Shown here: positions 1 to 8,120 of the stretch, in pieces
How positions within the stretch are numbered: position 1 is the stretch's first letter
Layout of the letters: every line of letters begins with the position of its first letter
DNA from: Solirubrobacteraceae bacterium
Lineage (GTDB): Bacteria; Actinomycetota; Thermoleophilia; Solirubrobacterales; Solirubrobacteraceae
Assembly (NCBI GenBank): GCA_025449845.1
Contig: JANWIP010000028.1
Coordinates: 1-64,000, forward strand
Direction of reading: 5' to 3'
DNA length: 64,000 nt
Program-made: the position numbers and the translations under genes
The notes under the pieces: model-generated
Told to the model about the DNA's origin: nothing
Seen by the model: only the letters and a program-made list of their open reading frames with translations
Databases searched by the model: none

Positions 1-252
1 GTTGACCAGAACATCGATCTCGCCTGCTGCGGCGGCGACGCGCCCGACCTCGGCCATCTCCGAGAACTCAGCGGCGATGAACGGCGCATCGGGCCCACCC
101 GCCCGGAGCTTCTCCACGGTGCTCGCGCCGCGGGTCTCGTCGCGGCCGGTGATGATCACCGACGCGCCCTTCTCGGCCATCGCCAGTGCGGTCGCGGAAC
201 CCATCCCGGATGTGCCGCCGGTGATGAGGGCGGTCTTGCCTTGAAGTGACAT
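1..252 (-). CDS. SDR family oxidoreductase, N-terminal part (cut by window edge)
   Basis: The first 84 residues of a short-chain dehydrogenase/reductase. It begins MSLQGKTALITGG and carries the Rossmann cofactor motif TGGTSGMG at residues 11-18, followed by an Arg-containing strand (ITGRDE) often seen in NADP-preferring members. The catalytic Ser-Tyr-Lys part lies outside the window, so the substrate cannot be inferred. A purine-rich Shine-Dalgarno (GAGGGAG) precedes the ATG. It is divergent from a TetR gene, and the shared intergenic region holds two copies of an operator-like palindrome, so it is probably the target of that repressor. Confidence 0.85.
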   Translation of the reverse strand, partial: MSLQGKTALITGGTSGMGSATALAMAEKGASVIITGRDETRGASTVEKLRAGGPDAPFIAAEFSEMAEVGRVAAAAGEIDVLVN

Positions 253-290
253 GTATCGCGTTCTCCCTCTGAGTGGTTGTCGCGACCCAT

Positions 291-352
291 AATGGATCGG
301 GCGTTCCACTCTAACACAGAATGGATAGGGCAATCCATTCCGTTGGTAGAAT
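291..352. promoter_or_regulatory. Divergent promoter/operator between SDR and TetR genes
   Basis: A perfect 8-bp inverted repeat, GAATGGAT-N6-ATCCATTC, lies at 319-340. A degenerate second copy (ATGGATCGGGCGTTCCAC) lies at 292-309, so two related sites are about 30 bp apart. A -10 like hexamer TAGAAT at 347-352 ends 7 bases before the TetR ATG at 360. On the other strand TAGAGT (308-313) could serve the SDR gene. The layout fits a TetR dimer site that controls both genes. Confidence 0.6.
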
Positions 353-359
353 CTGCGGC

Positions 360-983
360 ATGACCACGATTAGCCCCTCGCCTCGCCCGTTGACGCGCAA
401 GGGCCAGGAGACCCGTCAGCGCATAGTTGACGCGGCTGCTGGCCTGATCTTCCGGCAGGGCGTCGCGCACACGACGATCGAGGACGTACGCGCGGCGGCG
501 GACGTCTCAAGCTCGCAGCTCTACCACTACTTCGACGACAAGCCGGCCCTGGTCCGGGCAGTCGTTGACCACCAGGCCGACACGATGATCGGCGGGCAGG
601 AGACGTTCGATTTCAGCACGCTGGAGGGCCTGCGAGCCTGGCGCGACTTCCTGGTCGCGGCCCAGCGCGAGCACGACTGCAACGGCGGCTGCCCAATCGG
701 CTCTCTCGGAGGCCAGCTAGCCGAGACCGATCCCGAAGGGAGAGCCCACGTCGCCGAGGGCTTCAAACGTTGGGAAGCCACTATCCAGAGCGGTCTACGA
801 GAGATGCAAGCACGAGGCGAGCTCACGCCCGACACCGATCCCGACACCCTCGCCCTCGCGCTGCTAGCCGCCCTGCAGGGCGGCCTGCTCCTCACTCAGG
901 TCAAACGCGACACCAAGCCGCTAGAGGCCGCGCTTGACGCAATGATCGAGCTGGTCGCCCGACTCAGCGGCGGCAGCTGGTAG
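360..983 (+). CDS. TetR/AcrR family transcriptional regulator
   Basis: A 207-residue regulator. The N-terminal HTH runs from about residue 12 to 58 (RQRIVDAAAGLIFRQGV, then SSSQLYHYFDDKPALVRAV), a typical TetR DNA-binding domain with the tyrosine-rich recognition helix. The C-terminal ligand domain has a GCPIGSLGGQL segment common in TetR proteins that control oxidoreductases. An in-frame ATG at 321 would add 13 residues but lies inside the operator palindrome. The ATG at 360 follows a TAGAAT box by 7 bases and is preferred, which implies a leaderless mRNA. It probably represses itself and the divergent SDR gene. Confidence 0.85.
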   Translation: MTTISPSPRPLTRKGQETRQRIVDAAAGLIFRQGVAHTTIEDVRAAADVSSSQLYHYFDDKPALVRAVVDHQADTMIGGQETFDFSTLEGLRAWRDFLVAAQREHDCNGGCPIGSLGGQLAETDPEGRAHVAEGFKRWEATIQSGLREMQARGELTPDTDPDTLALALLAALQGGLLLTQVKRDTKPLEAALDAMIELVARLSGGSW

Positions 984-1183
984 CGGCCTCGCGCGACGCG
1001 CATCCTCTCCACCAGGTCGGAGGTCGTGGACTCATCGGGCATCCTGCATTTTCCCCGACCGCTGCTTTCGGCAGCTAAGCGAGCGCGCGAGGCGCCTGGC
1101 TCAGTGCTGTCGCTCTGGACGAAGACCACGTTTGAGGCGCGGGAACGTTACCGCGAGCGGGGCCCGACAGCACGAAACCCTGC

Positions 1184-2017
1184 TCAAGCCGTGACGCCCC
1201 AGCACGCCGCTGGGACGATGAACTCGCCGTCCCGCCGGTACTGTGCCAGGCTCTCCTCGATCGCGGCTCGTGTCGCCCTCTGCTCTTCGTCGGGCAGCCC
1301 GTTGATCACCGTGGCCAGCGGCCCGGCAATGCGCGTGAGCGTGTCCCAGAGGCCGTCGGCGGCGTAGCGCCACTCGAACGTGAGCTCCTCGAGTCGGGGC
1401 TCACCGAAGCCGGCACCGGTGACAAGCTCCACGATGCGGTCGGCCAGGCCCATGGCAAAGATCCCGGGCGCTCCGGGCTCAGGTGGCGGCATGTGCCCGC
1501 GCTGGACCAGCGTCATCGCGGGAATCGCTGCCCACGGGTTGCGGTCCGGCGTCTGCCACACAGCGAACGCGAGCGTGCTGCCGTCGCGTAGGACCCGCCG
1601 CGTCTCGCGCAGAGCGGCGGCGGGGTCCGCCATCAGCATGTAGCCCCAGCGACACAGCACACCGTCGACGCTGTTGTCATCGAGGTCCATGCGCTCGGCG
1701 TCCAGGACGCGGTACTCCACGTTGGACAAGCCGCGGCGCTCGCCGTTGCGGCGCGCGGCCTCCAGCATCTCGGGGGAGAAGTCCGTGCAAAGAACCTTCC
1801 CGTCCGCGCCGACACGCTCTGCCGCGATGAACCCGAGATCGCCCGTTCCAGCCGCCACGTCGAGGATCGACTGGCCGGGCTGCGGATCGACCTGGCCAGC
1901 GAGCCATTCGTTGATCGCTCCCGTGATTCCAAGGATCCATTCGCGACGGTCCTCCCAGCCTGGGGCCATCTCGTCCCAGATCCGCAGGCTCCTCTCGCGA
2001 TACGTCTGCAGGTCCAT
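1184..2017 (-). CDS. Class I SAM-dependent methyltransferase
   Basis: A 277-residue methyltransferase of the UbiE/Methyltransf_11 type. SAM motif I is LDVAAGTGD (residues 52-60), motif II lies around LCTDFSPEMLEAAR, and the post-I acidic motif is LDAERMDL, followed by a motif-IV like VDGVLCRWGYMLM segment. The methyl acceptor is not predictable. An upstream GTG/ATG in frame would add 10 residues, but AGGAGG lies just before the ATG at 2017, so that start is chosen. The gene stands alone: the 200 bases after its stop hold no recognisable gene and it converges with the TetR gene. Confidence 0.85.
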   Translation of the reverse strand: MDLQTYRERSLRIWDEMAPGWEDRREWILGITGAINEWLAGQVDPQPGQSILDVAAGTGDLGFIAAERVGADGKVLCTDFSPEMLEAARRNGERRGLSNVEYRVLDAERMDLDDNSVDGVLCRWGYMLMADPAAALRETRRVLRDGSTLAFAVWQTPDRNPWAAIPAMTLVQRGHMPPPEPGAPGIFAMGLADRIVELVTGAGFGEPRLEELTFEWRYAADGLWDTLTRIAGPLATVINGLPDEEQRATRAAIEESLAQYRRDGEFIVPAACWGVTA

Positions 2018-2331
2018 CCCATCCTCCTCTGATCGGACTGGACGCAAAAGCGATCCAGCAGTCTGACTCTACTCGCACGGGCACTCCCGCCGCAGCATGA
2101 GCCTCCTCGTCCGTGAGCCCGCGGACGACGTCTGAGCGAGCATAGGAGCCCGCCGTGCGTCGCGTCGCGCGCCTTCGCCCAGCTGGGAGCGTCTCAGCGT
2201 CGTCGGAGAGGTGAGCGCACGGACGAAAGGGAGCAGTCCGGGTTCGTGCCGCTTTGGCGGGGATTGTTGGCGCGAGCCGCCCCTCTTGCGATCGTGGACT
2301 CACAGGACTGACCTCCGGGTAAGGTGTGGGA

Positions 2332-2766
2332 ATGGGCCAGGATCGGGCGGCAGACTTCGTTAGGCGCTTTGCGGAGTTCTGGCAGGCGCCTGTGGTCGAG
2401 CACCTCGACACAGTGCTGGCACCCGACGCCCGCCTCTCCGCACCGATGGTCTCGACCACGTACGGACTGCAGGCGGGCAAGCGCACCTTCGCCGACCTCT
2501 TCGAGCTGATGCCTGACATGACCGCCGAAGTCCACCGCTGGGGCGCCACCTCCGATGGCGTTCTTATCGAGTTCACGGTTCGTGGTACAGCAAGCGGAGC
2601 CCCCATTTCTTGGCAGTCGGTCGACCGCTTCGTCCTCAACGAGGACGGGCTCGCCACCGAGCGGTTCACCTACTTCGATTCCTTGCCACTGGTGCTGGCC
2701 CTGGTTCGAAGCCCCCGAACGTGGCCCGGGTTCACTCGCAGCCGCATCAAACAGATGCGCCGCTAA
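2332..2766 (+). CDS. NTF2-like / SnoaL-like nuclear transport factor 2 fold protein
   Basis: A 144-residue protein with the usual length and pattern of the SnoaL-like fold. It has an N-terminal helix with FAEFWQAP, a conserved Asp-containing stretch (LAPDARLSAPM), TYGLQAGK, and alternating beta strands ending in ERFTYFDSLPLV. Proteins of this fold are small-molecule isomerases, hydrolases or binding proteins; no specific substrate can be given. A TAAGGT box at 2320-2325 ends 6 bases before the ATG and there is no clear Shine-Dalgarno, so it looks leaderless. A GTG at 2326 is an alternative start. Confidence 0.65.
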   Translation: MGQDRAADFVRRFAEFWQAPVVEHLDTVLAPDARLSAPMVSTTYGLQAGKRTFADLFELMPDMTAEVHRWGATSDGVLIEFTVRGTASGAPISWQSVDRFVLNEDGLATERFTYFDSLPLVLALVRSPRTWPGFTRSRIKQMRR

Positions 2767-2896
2767 GCCTGGGCAAGAATGAGAACAGCATGACCGGCCG
2801 GAGGCCGCGCCCCGCAAACACCGCAATCGACTGGCTCGTGCGTCGATCGGCCCAAATTACCCGGCACCCGTCCAGATCGACTAGAAAGGAATCACG

Positions 2897-3265
2897 ATGA
2901 TCGAACGAATCGACGACATGCCGGCAGGTACGATCGGCTTCCGCGCAAGAGGCAAGCTCACCCGCGATGACTACCGCAACGTCCTGGAGCCCGTCCTGCG
3001 TGAAGCCGCGGAGTCCGGGGAGATCCGGATGCTCTTCTCGCTCACTGCGTTTGAGGGACTCGAGCCCGCTGCCTGGTTCGACGACGTCAAAACCGGGCTC
3101 GGGCTCGGCATCGGCCACCACTCCGCATGGAAGCGCTCAGCGATCGTTACTGATGTGGACTGGGTCGGGAAGGCGTACCGGATGTTCGCCTGGATGACCC
3201 CCGGCGAAGTCAAGGTCTACGGGCTGGATCAGCTGGATGAGGCCAAGAACTGGGTCGCCGCCTGA
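2897..3265 (+). CDS. SpoIIAA-like (STAS-related) small protein
   Basis: A 122-residue protein of the SpoIIAA-like family. It starts MIERIDDMPAGTIGFRARGK and contains an RMLFSLTAFEGLEPAAWFDD segment and a C-terminal VDWVGKAYRMFAWMTPGEVKVY segment, both typical of this family. These proteins have a STAS-like fold but lack an obvious phosphorylatable serine signature, and their function is mostly unknown. A good AAAGGA Shine-Dalgarno precedes the ATG. It sits 130 bp after the NTF2-like gene on the same strand and may share its transcript. Confidence 0.75.
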   Translation: MIERIDDMPAGTIGFRARGKLTRDDYRNVLEPVLREAAESGEIRMLFSLTAFEGLEPAAWFDDVKTGLGLGIGHHSAWKRSAIVTDVDWVGKAYRMFAWMTPGEVKVYGLDQLDEAKNWVAA

Positions 3266-3578
3266 ACGACGACTGGCCTTGTCGCTCCCGCTTCCTCGAA
3301 GAGCAACCGTGTCGATCAACCCGCCGCAGACGCCTGCCTCGGACGAGGACCGAGTCTGAGGTGTGGCGCCGCGATCGCTTCTGCCTTTGCCTGGGCAAGC
3401 GGGCGTGTACCAGGTGCCCCTGCCTAACGTTGCCGCCGGCTCGTGTCAGCACGAGCAAGCCGGTCTTGAGAAAGTGGGGGTGTTTTCGTTCCCCACGGAG
3501 GCGCTTTTTTGCCCCCAGCACTGGTGAGATAGCCCGCAACCGTCCAAAAAAGCGTTTGCTGGAGCGGGATTGCAGCGA
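3266..3578. other. Intergenic region without a recognisable gene
   Basis: This 313-bp stretch between the SpoIIAA-like gene and tRNA-Thr has no convincing reading frame on either strand. The only structure seen is the hairpin GTGGGG-N11-CCCCAC at 3474-3496, which contains the 12-mer TGGGGGTGTTTT also found twice on the other side of the tRNA. Confidence 0.6.
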
Positions 3579-3651
3579 AGCCGACGCGGGGACTCGAACC
3601 CCGGACCCCCTCCTTACCATGGAGGTGCTCTACCATCTGAGCTACGTCGGC
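3579..3651 (-). tRNA. tRNA-Thr (GGT anticodon)
   Basis: On the minus strand the sequence folds as a cloverleaf. The acceptor stem GCCGACG pairs with CGTCGGC (3645-3651 with 3580-3586). The D arm contains AGCTC, the anticodon stem CCTCC/GGAGG encloses loop ATGGTAA with anticodon GGT, and the T arm CGGGG-TTCGAGT-CCCCG is canonical. The 3' CCA is not encoded. It reads ACC (and ACU) codons. Confidence 0.95.
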
Positions 3652-3730
3652 GCGAGCGACGAATCCTAGCGTTACGGGGTCCGATCGGTGCTCTCCGAGC
3701 CGATCTGATCACCCGAGACTCCCGTCTTCT

Positions 3731-3784
3731 TGGGGGTGTTTTTCGGGGCTTGCAGGGGTGATCCTGGGGGTGTTTTGGCCCCAG
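3731..3784. repeat. Two copies of a TGGGGGTGTTTT hairpin element
   Basis: The 12-mer TGGGGGTGTTTT occurs at 3731-3742 and 3765-3776, and a third copy lies at 3475-3486 on the far side of tRNA-Thr. The last copy forms CTGGGG-N9-CCCCAG (3764-3784), and the copy at 3475 forms GTGGGG-N11-CCCCAC. They may be transcription terminators for the tRNA and the HAD gene, or a small dispersed hairpin repeat. Confidence 0.5.
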
Positions 3785-3797
3785 CAACCCTGCCGGG

Positions 3798-4454
3798 TCA
3801 GCTGATTCCCAGCATCGCCGGCAGCTCGTCGAGTGCCAAGAGCGTCTCGGCGCCTGCCCGGCGCAGCGCCGTCTGGTCGCTGTCGGCTGCGTACCCGAGG
3901 GCGCGCATCCCGGCCGAGACCGCGGCGGTGACCCCGGATGGCGTGTCCTCCACGACCGCGCAGCGCGAGGGCTCGACCTCCATCCTCGCCGCGGCGTGCA
4001 GGAAGAGGTCCGGATGTGGCTTGCCGCGCGCCACCGAATAAGCGGAGAACAGGACCTCGTCGGGGAAGAGACCGTCGAGCTTCGTCAGTCTCAGCGACAG
4101 CCGCGTCTTCTGGAGCTTCCCCTGGGACGCCACGCACACCGGCACCCCGGCAGCTTTGATGCGCTTCACCGTCTCGGCGGCGCTCGGAACCGCTCGCAGC
4201 TCCTGGCGAAAGACGGCAGCGCGGTCGCGCTCGTATCGCTGGAGCCAGTCATTCGCCAGCGGCCGGCCGAGCTTGGCCTGTGCTCGGGAGTCGATGTCGG
4301 ACAGCAGCAGCCCCTGGTAGTCGCGTCGTGCCTCGGCCAGCGTGGTCGGTAGGCCCTGCTCCGTGAGCGAGCGGGCGAGCACGTCGTTAGAGATGACCTC
4401 ACTGTCGACGAGAACCCCATCGCAATCGAAGATGACCAATTGGAGATCGCGCAC
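3798..4454 (-). CDS. HAD family hydrolase (subfamily IA phosphatase/phosphoglucomutase-like)
   Basis: A 218-residue HAD-IA phosphatase. Motif I is FDCDGVLVDSE with nucleophile D10 and acid/base D12, motif II is the Ser in VASQG, motif III is the Lys in RGKPHPD, and motif IV is VEDTPSG. The helical cap between motifs I and II fits the beta-phosphoglucomutase / 6-phosphogluconate phosphatase group, so the substrate is probably a small sugar phosphate; the precise one is unknown. The start is GTG at 4454. TATAGA (4461-4466 on this strand) ends 6 bases before it with no Shine-Dalgarno, so it looks leaderless. Confidence 0.85.
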   Translation of the reverse strand: MRDLQLVIFDCDGVLVDSEVISNDVLARSLTEQGLPTTLAEARRDYQGLLLSDIDSRAQAKLGRPLANDWLQRYERDRAAVFRQELRAVPSAAETVKRIKAAGVPVCVASQGKLQKTRLSLRLTKLDGLFPDEVLFSAYSVARGKPHPDLFLHAAARMEVEPSRCAVVEDTPSGVTAAVSAGMRALGYAADSDQTALRRAGAETLLALDELPAMLGIS

Positions 4455-4492
4455 CGGATGTCTATAGCTGATTTGTGCCGATGCGGCGGCGT

Positions 4493-4604
4493 GCGGGTCC
4501 CTACCGGCGGCTCCGCGCGGGTCCCTACCGGCGGCTCCGCGCGGGTCCCTACCGGCGGCTCCGCGCGGGTCCCTACCGGCGGCTCCGCGCGGGTCCCCGC
4601 CGCG
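4493..4604. repeat. 24-bp tandem direct repeat, four full copies plus a partial
   Basis: The unit begins GCGGGTCCCTACCGGCGG and is 24 bp long. Identical copies lie at 4493-4516, 4517-4540, 4541-4564 and 4565-4588, with a degenerate partial from 4589. There are no spacers, so it is not a CRISPR. It lies between the HAD gene and the 3' end of a half-length MFS gene. Confidence 0.9.
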
Positions 4605-4652
4605 TGAGGCGCGAGGTCCGCTCAGCCGGCAAGCGCGGGCGCAGGCGCTCCA

Positions 4653-5327
4653 TCAGGCTCCTTCGCGGCGGCCGAGGAAGTGAGGCGAGCGGCAAGCGGC
4701 AGCCCAAGCAGCGATACGGCGGCCATCGCGCACGAGCACCAGTGCCACGGCCGGGAGGGCCGCAAGGACAGCCTCAAGTACCAGCAGCCGTTCGAGCTGC
4801 CCGTGGGCGCCAACGGTCGGGCCCAGCACCAGCGCCAGCAGCATTCCGACGAAGCTGCCAGCAGAAGCCACAGCGATGCCCGTCGCCCGCTGATCGGCAG
4901 GCAGGTACTCACCGCCGACCTTGCTGATGGCGCTCAGCACGATCGGCTGCGACACCGCGACGATGACCTGGCCGGCCATGGCCCAAGCAAACGTCTGACC
5001 GCCGAGGCGCACGAGTCCGCCGAGCGCGACCAGCCCACTGCCGGCCGCCAGCGCGGGGCGAAACCAACGATCGAGCAGTATCCCGGCGGGAATCGCGAGG
5101 ACCACATACAGCAGCGGAAATATCTCCGCCAGCCAACCCACCGCGCCAACGGAGACCCCGTAGTGCTTGGCCGTCTCGGTGGTGATCGGGGCGTAGGTGA
5201 GCCACAGCAGCTGTGTGGCTGCGCATACCAGCGCGAAGGCAACGATTAGGGGCCAGGCGCTTGCCTGCTTGGAGTCCTCCGACCGCCGGGTCAGGATCGT
5301 GGTGTCGCTGTTGCTGACTGGTGTCAC
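4653..5327 (-). CDS. MFS transporter, N-terminal half only (possible remnant)
   Basis: A 224-residue membrane protein that matches only the first six transmembrane segments of a major facilitator protein. Segments such as PLIVAFALVCAATQLLWLTYAP and EIFPLLYVVLAIPAGILLDRW are visible, with the motif-A like GILLDRW loop between TM2 and TM3. A full MFS protein has about 400 residues and 12 segments, so the C-terminal half is missing. Near the end, the -1/+1 alternative frame stays open to 4622 and reads like a normal tail (SLLGLPLAARLTSSAAAKEP), which suggests a frameshift or deletion next to the 24-bp tandem repeats. The start is GTG. It may be a decayed transporter gene. Confidence 0.6.
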   Translation of the reverse strand: MTPVSNSDTTILTRRSEDSKQASAWPLIVAFALVCAATQLLWLTYAPITTETAKHYGVSVGAVGWLAEIFPLLYVVLAIPAGILLDRWFRPALAAGSGLVALGGLVRLGGQTFAWAMAGQVIVAVSQPIVLSAISKVGGEYLPADQRATGIAVASAGSFVGMLLALVLGPTVGAHGQLERLLVLEAVLAALPAVALVLVRDGRRIAAWAAACRSPHFLGRREGA

Positions 5328-5394
5328 GCTACCTGGCTACCTGCGCCGGCGAGATTGGAGATAGGGCCGCTCTGGCGATGCCCTTGAGGCTGCT

Positions 5395-5613
5395 CTAGCG
5401 AATACCCTTGAGCAGCTCAGAGACCTCAGGCAACTCTAGCCCTCTGGAGAGGATGACAAGTGTCTCCAGGCGCGGCGAGCGCTTGCAGCGCTCGAGCAGG
5501 CTGATCTCGGTGCGGTGCAGGTCGCAGGCTTCTGCGAGCGCCTCCTGTGAGAGACCCGCTTTTTCACGATGGCCGCGTAGGTTGGCGGCGAACTGCTTAC
5601 GGACAGGTTCCAC
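5395..5613 (-). CDS. Small XRE-family HTH regulator
   Basis: A 72-residue single-domain Cro/C1-type DNA-binding protein. The HTH spans about residues 8-62, with LRGHREKAGLSQEALAEACDLHRTEISLLERCKRSPRLETLVILSRGLE following the family pattern. It has no ligand or partner domain. The start is GTG at 5613. The perfect inverted repeat TGTCT-AC-AGACA lies 31-42 bases upstream and is a likely autoregulatory site. The half-length MFS gene follows 67 bp downstream on the same strand, so the two may be co-transcribed. Confidence 0.8.
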   Translation of the reverse strand: MEPVRKQFAANLRGHREKAGLSQEALAEACDLHRTEISLLERCKRSPRLETLVILSRGLELPEVSELLKGIR

Positions 5614-5643
5614 GGCGATTACTCTCGCTTTCCGCAGACGAGA

Positions 5644-5655
5644 TGTCTACAGACA
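5644..5655. promoter_or_regulatory. Candidate XRE operator
   Basis: The perfect palindrome TGTCTACAGACA (5-2-5) lies just upstream of the XRE gene, with a further half-like ATGTC at 5657-5661. Its position suggests autoregulation by the XRE protein. Confidence 0.45.
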
Positions 5656-5774
5656 AATGTCCTAGCGACACCTCCGCTGTGCGGTGGGCTTGATATAGAA
5701 ACGTCATCCTATCCTACAAACAAGCCTGCGCGAAACAGTAACCAGTGCCGTCCTTAATGTGGACAGGGCCGTCC

Positions 5775-6227
5775 TCAGTGTGGAGCTGCCACGGGGGTGG
5801 GTGCCTCTTTGGGTGTAACGGTGGTGACGGGCAGGCCCATGCCGGCGAGCTTGCTGGGCAGATCGAGCTTCAGCCAGCGCGAGACGCGTGGCGAGAGCGT
5901 CGAGACGATGACCTCGTCGAAGCCGCGCAGATTGAGCGCGTCGTGCACCGCGGCCAGCGGATCGGCATCGCCGACGATTCCCTCCACGGGCGCGCCGGCA
6001 GCTGTGCTGAGGGCGGGTAAGGCACGGTCGAGCACGTTGCGGGCCTCGCCTGCTCCCTGATCCTCGGGATCGACGACCTTGTGTAGCCCGTGAGTTGTGT
6101 TGGGTACGAGCAGCGTGAATACGCAATCCCCGCGCTGGGCGCGCTCGCGCACGGCATCGAGCAGCGCCTGGGTAGCGGCCGTCTTGTGAGCCACCACGAG
6201 CACGCGGATGGAAGCAGAAGACTCCAT
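5775..6227 (-). CDS. Universal-stress-protein-like hypothetical protein
   Basis: A 150-residue protein with a Rossmann-like beginning (IRVLVVAHKTAATQALLDAVRERA) and a C-terminal GFDEVIVSTLSPRVSRWLKLDLPSKL segment that resembles the end of Usp-type alpha/beta domains. It lacks a clear ATP-binding GxxGxxGS motif, so it would be a non-ATP-binding member if it belongs to the family. It also has TLLVPNTTHGL and an acidic DPEDQGAGEAR loop. A GGGAG Shine-Dalgarno precedes the ATG. The function is unknown. Confidence 0.6.
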   Translation of the reverse strand: MESSASIRVLVVAHKTAATQALLDAVRERAQRGDCVFTLLVPNTTHGLHKVVDPEDQGAGEARNVLDRALPALSTAAGAPVEGIVGDADPLAAVHDALNLRGFDEVIVSTLSPRVSRWLKLDLPSKLAGMGLPVTTVTPKEAPTPVAAPH

Positions 6228-6270
6228 GGCTGGAACTCCCTTCTGGCTGTCTGGTTATCCGGGTGATCCT

Positions 6271-6286
6271 TCTATACCCGTATAGA
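6271..6286. promoter_or_regulatory. 16-bp palindrome between Usp-like gene and tRNA-Tyr
   Basis: TCTATAC-CC-GTATAGA is a perfect 7-2-7 inverted repeat about 45 bp upstream of the Usp-like start. It includes TATAGA-type hexamers on both strands, so it could be an operator overlapping a -10 element. Confidence 0.4.
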
Positions 6287-6327
6287 CGTCGTTTGGCGCC
6301 AAAAGTGCCCGTGTGACGTGAATCAGA

Positions 6328-6409
6328 TGGCGGGGGCAGGATTCGAACCTGCGAAGGCAGAGCCAACGCGTTTACAGCGCGTCCCCTTTGACCGCTCGGG
6401 AACCCCGCC
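6328..6409 (-). tRNA. tRNA-Tyr (GTA anticodon)
   Basis: A class II tRNA on the minus strand. The acceptor GGCGGGG (5') pairs with CCCCGCC followed by discriminator A. The anticodon loop CTGTAAA carries GTA, a long variable arm is present, and the T arm GCAGG-TTCGAAT-CCTGC is canonical. The total length is 82 nt. It lies between the sigma factor gene and the Usp-like gene, all on the minus strand. Confidence 0.96.
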
Positions 6410-6567
6410 AGGGAGCGGCGATGATAGCGATCGGGCCGGCTCGCCCGCGGACAATGGCTCCGCGGCCAGGAGCTCGCGGAAAACGCGCCTATGCCAACTT
6501 GCAGTCGAGGCGATAAACAATCCACAACCCAAACATACGTTCGGGTCAGGACGGAACGGTCTGGGGT

Positions 6568-7860
6568 CTAACTGGCCTCGCGCAGCAACTGCGCCTCAGG
6601 CAAGGTCTGAAGCTTCTTGAGCGTGCGGTTCTCGATCTGCCTGACCCGCTCGCGCGTGATGTTGAAGGCCCGTCCGACCTCCTCAAGCGTGCGGGAGCGC
6701 CCGCCGGTGATGCCGTAGCGCATCTCGATGACCTCGCGCTCACGGCGAGGCAGCACGGCCAGAACCCTCCCGACGCTCTCGCGGCGCAAGGTCTCTGAGG
6801 CGATCTCAAAAGGCGATTCGGCGCCGATGTCCTCGACGAAGTCGGCCAGCGCTGAGTCCTCCTCCTCGCCCACAGGCTTCTCCAAGGAGATGGGCTGCTG
6901 GGCCATGCGCTGTACCTCGCGTACCTCGGCGACGGGGTACTCAAGCTCGGAGGCGATCTCGGCCGGAGTGGGCTCGCGTCCCAGCTCCTGGATGAGCTGG
7001 CGTTCGGCGTGCGCGACCTTGTTCAGCTTTTCCACCATGTGCACGGGAATGCGGATGGTGCGGGCCTTGTCGGCGATGGCACGCGTGACGGCCTGGCGGA
7101 TCCACCAGGTGGCGTAGGTGGAGAACTTGTAGCCGCGGCGGTAGTCGAACTTCTCCACTGCGCGGATGAGCCCCAGCGATCCCTCCTGGATGAGGTCCAG
7201 GAAGGTCAGGCCGCGTCCCATGTAGCCCTTGGCGATGGAGACGACGAGACGCAGGTTGGCTTCGACCATGTGCTGCTTGGCAAGGGTGTCGCCACGCTCG
7301 ATGCGCTTGGCCAGCGCCACCTCCTCGGCTCCACTCAAGAGCGGCACGCGCCCGATCGAGCGCAGATAGAGGCGCAGCGAATCAAGCCCGGGTTCGACGC
7401 TGAGGTCGAGCTCGGTGGGGCTCTGCTCAAGACTCCCCGGGCGCAGCTCGCGCACGTTCTGGTCGAGCTCATGTGCGTCGTGCTCATCGGCCTCGAGATC
7501 GACTTCGTTGTCTCCGTCTTCGCCCGCTGAGGTAAAGGCGTGAGACTCGGGAGCCTCATGCAGCGCGATCGGATGCTCCTCTTCGGCAGGCTCCTCGACG
7601 ACGCTCACGCTGCCTTTGGTGGTCTCGCCGGCAGCGATGATCTCGATGCCGTGCTCCTCCAGATAGCTGAGTAGATCGCGTGCTTGCTCGGTGCCCACTT
7701 CGGCCTCTTCAAGCGCGGTGGCGATCGTCTCCGAGGTCAGGAAGCCATGCTCCTGGCCATCGGCGAGTATCGCCTGAATCTCCTCCATCTCCACCACAGG
7801 TATGCCTGTGGGGACGGCCGCTGTTGTGGCGGCCAACAGAACATCAACCTTGTTGCTCAC
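6568..7860 (-). CDS. rpoD: Primary RNA polymerase sigma factor (RpoD/SigA)
   Basis: A 430-residue group 1 sigma-70 factor. The N-terminus (residues 1 to about 70, [11 protein letters not shown] onwards) resembles region 1.1, followed by an acidic linker. Region 1.2 is [17 protein letters not shown]. Region 2 contains [18 protein letters not shown] and [20 protein letters not shown] plus [18 protein letters not shown] for -10 recognition. Region 4 has [14 protein letters not shown] and the [23 protein letters not shown] for the -35. The in-frame start could lie at 7929, but GTG at 7860 gives the usual N-terminus. It recruits core polymerase to housekeeping promoters, including the TANNNT boxes seen in this window. 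Confidence 0.95.
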   Translation of the reverse strand: MSNKVDVLLAATTAAVPTGIPVVEMEEIQAILADGQEHGFLTSETIATALEEAEVGTEQARDLLSYLEEHGIEIIAAGETTKGSVSVVEEPAEEEHPIALHEAPESHAFTSAGEDGDNEVDLEADEHDAHELDQNVRELRPGSLEQSPTELDLSVEPGLDSLRLYLRSIGRVPLLSGAEEVALAKRIERGDTLAKQHMVEANLRLVVSIAKGYMGRGLTFLDLIQEGSLGLIRAVEKFDYRRGYKFSTYATWWIRQAVTRAIADKARTIRIPVHMVEKLNKVAHAERQLIQELGREPTPAEIASELEYPVAEVREVQRMAQQPISLEKPVGEEEDSALADFVEDIGAESPFEIASETLRRESVGRVLAVLPRREREVIEMRYGITGGRSRTLEEVGRAFNITRERVRQIENRTLKKLQTLPEAQLLREAS

Positions 7861-8120
7861 CTCGGACCCCCAGGATCCATCCGTCTCCCTGTCGGAGCGA
7901 GCGATGCTCGCCCGACCTCCCCTGCGCATCTGCCCGACTGCTCCTCTCCCTGGTCCTCCATACCTATTTTCAACCCACGTGCATACCGGGAGTTCCGGTT
8001 CCCGCTGCGCGGGGGTTGACTGAAGTTATGTGCGGAGTGATACCAGAATCGGCGTGCGATGACGCTGGTTGTGCCCAGGGCCTCGCCCCGGCTCCTCTCC
8101 AGCTCCAGCCCGCGGCTCGC

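Noticed and set aside
4493-4604. CRISPR array
   Set aside because: The repeat units directly abut one another without spacers, and no cas gene is present.
4475-4927. Plus-strand frame encoding AGPYRRLR repeats
   Set aside because: It is the translation of the 24-bp tandem DNA repeat and of the antisense of the MFS gene. No ribosome site or family resemblance.
5704-6525. Minus-strand 273-codon frame through the Usp-like gene and tRNA-Tyr
   Set aside because: It reads through a tRNA gene and a better supported gene in another frame.
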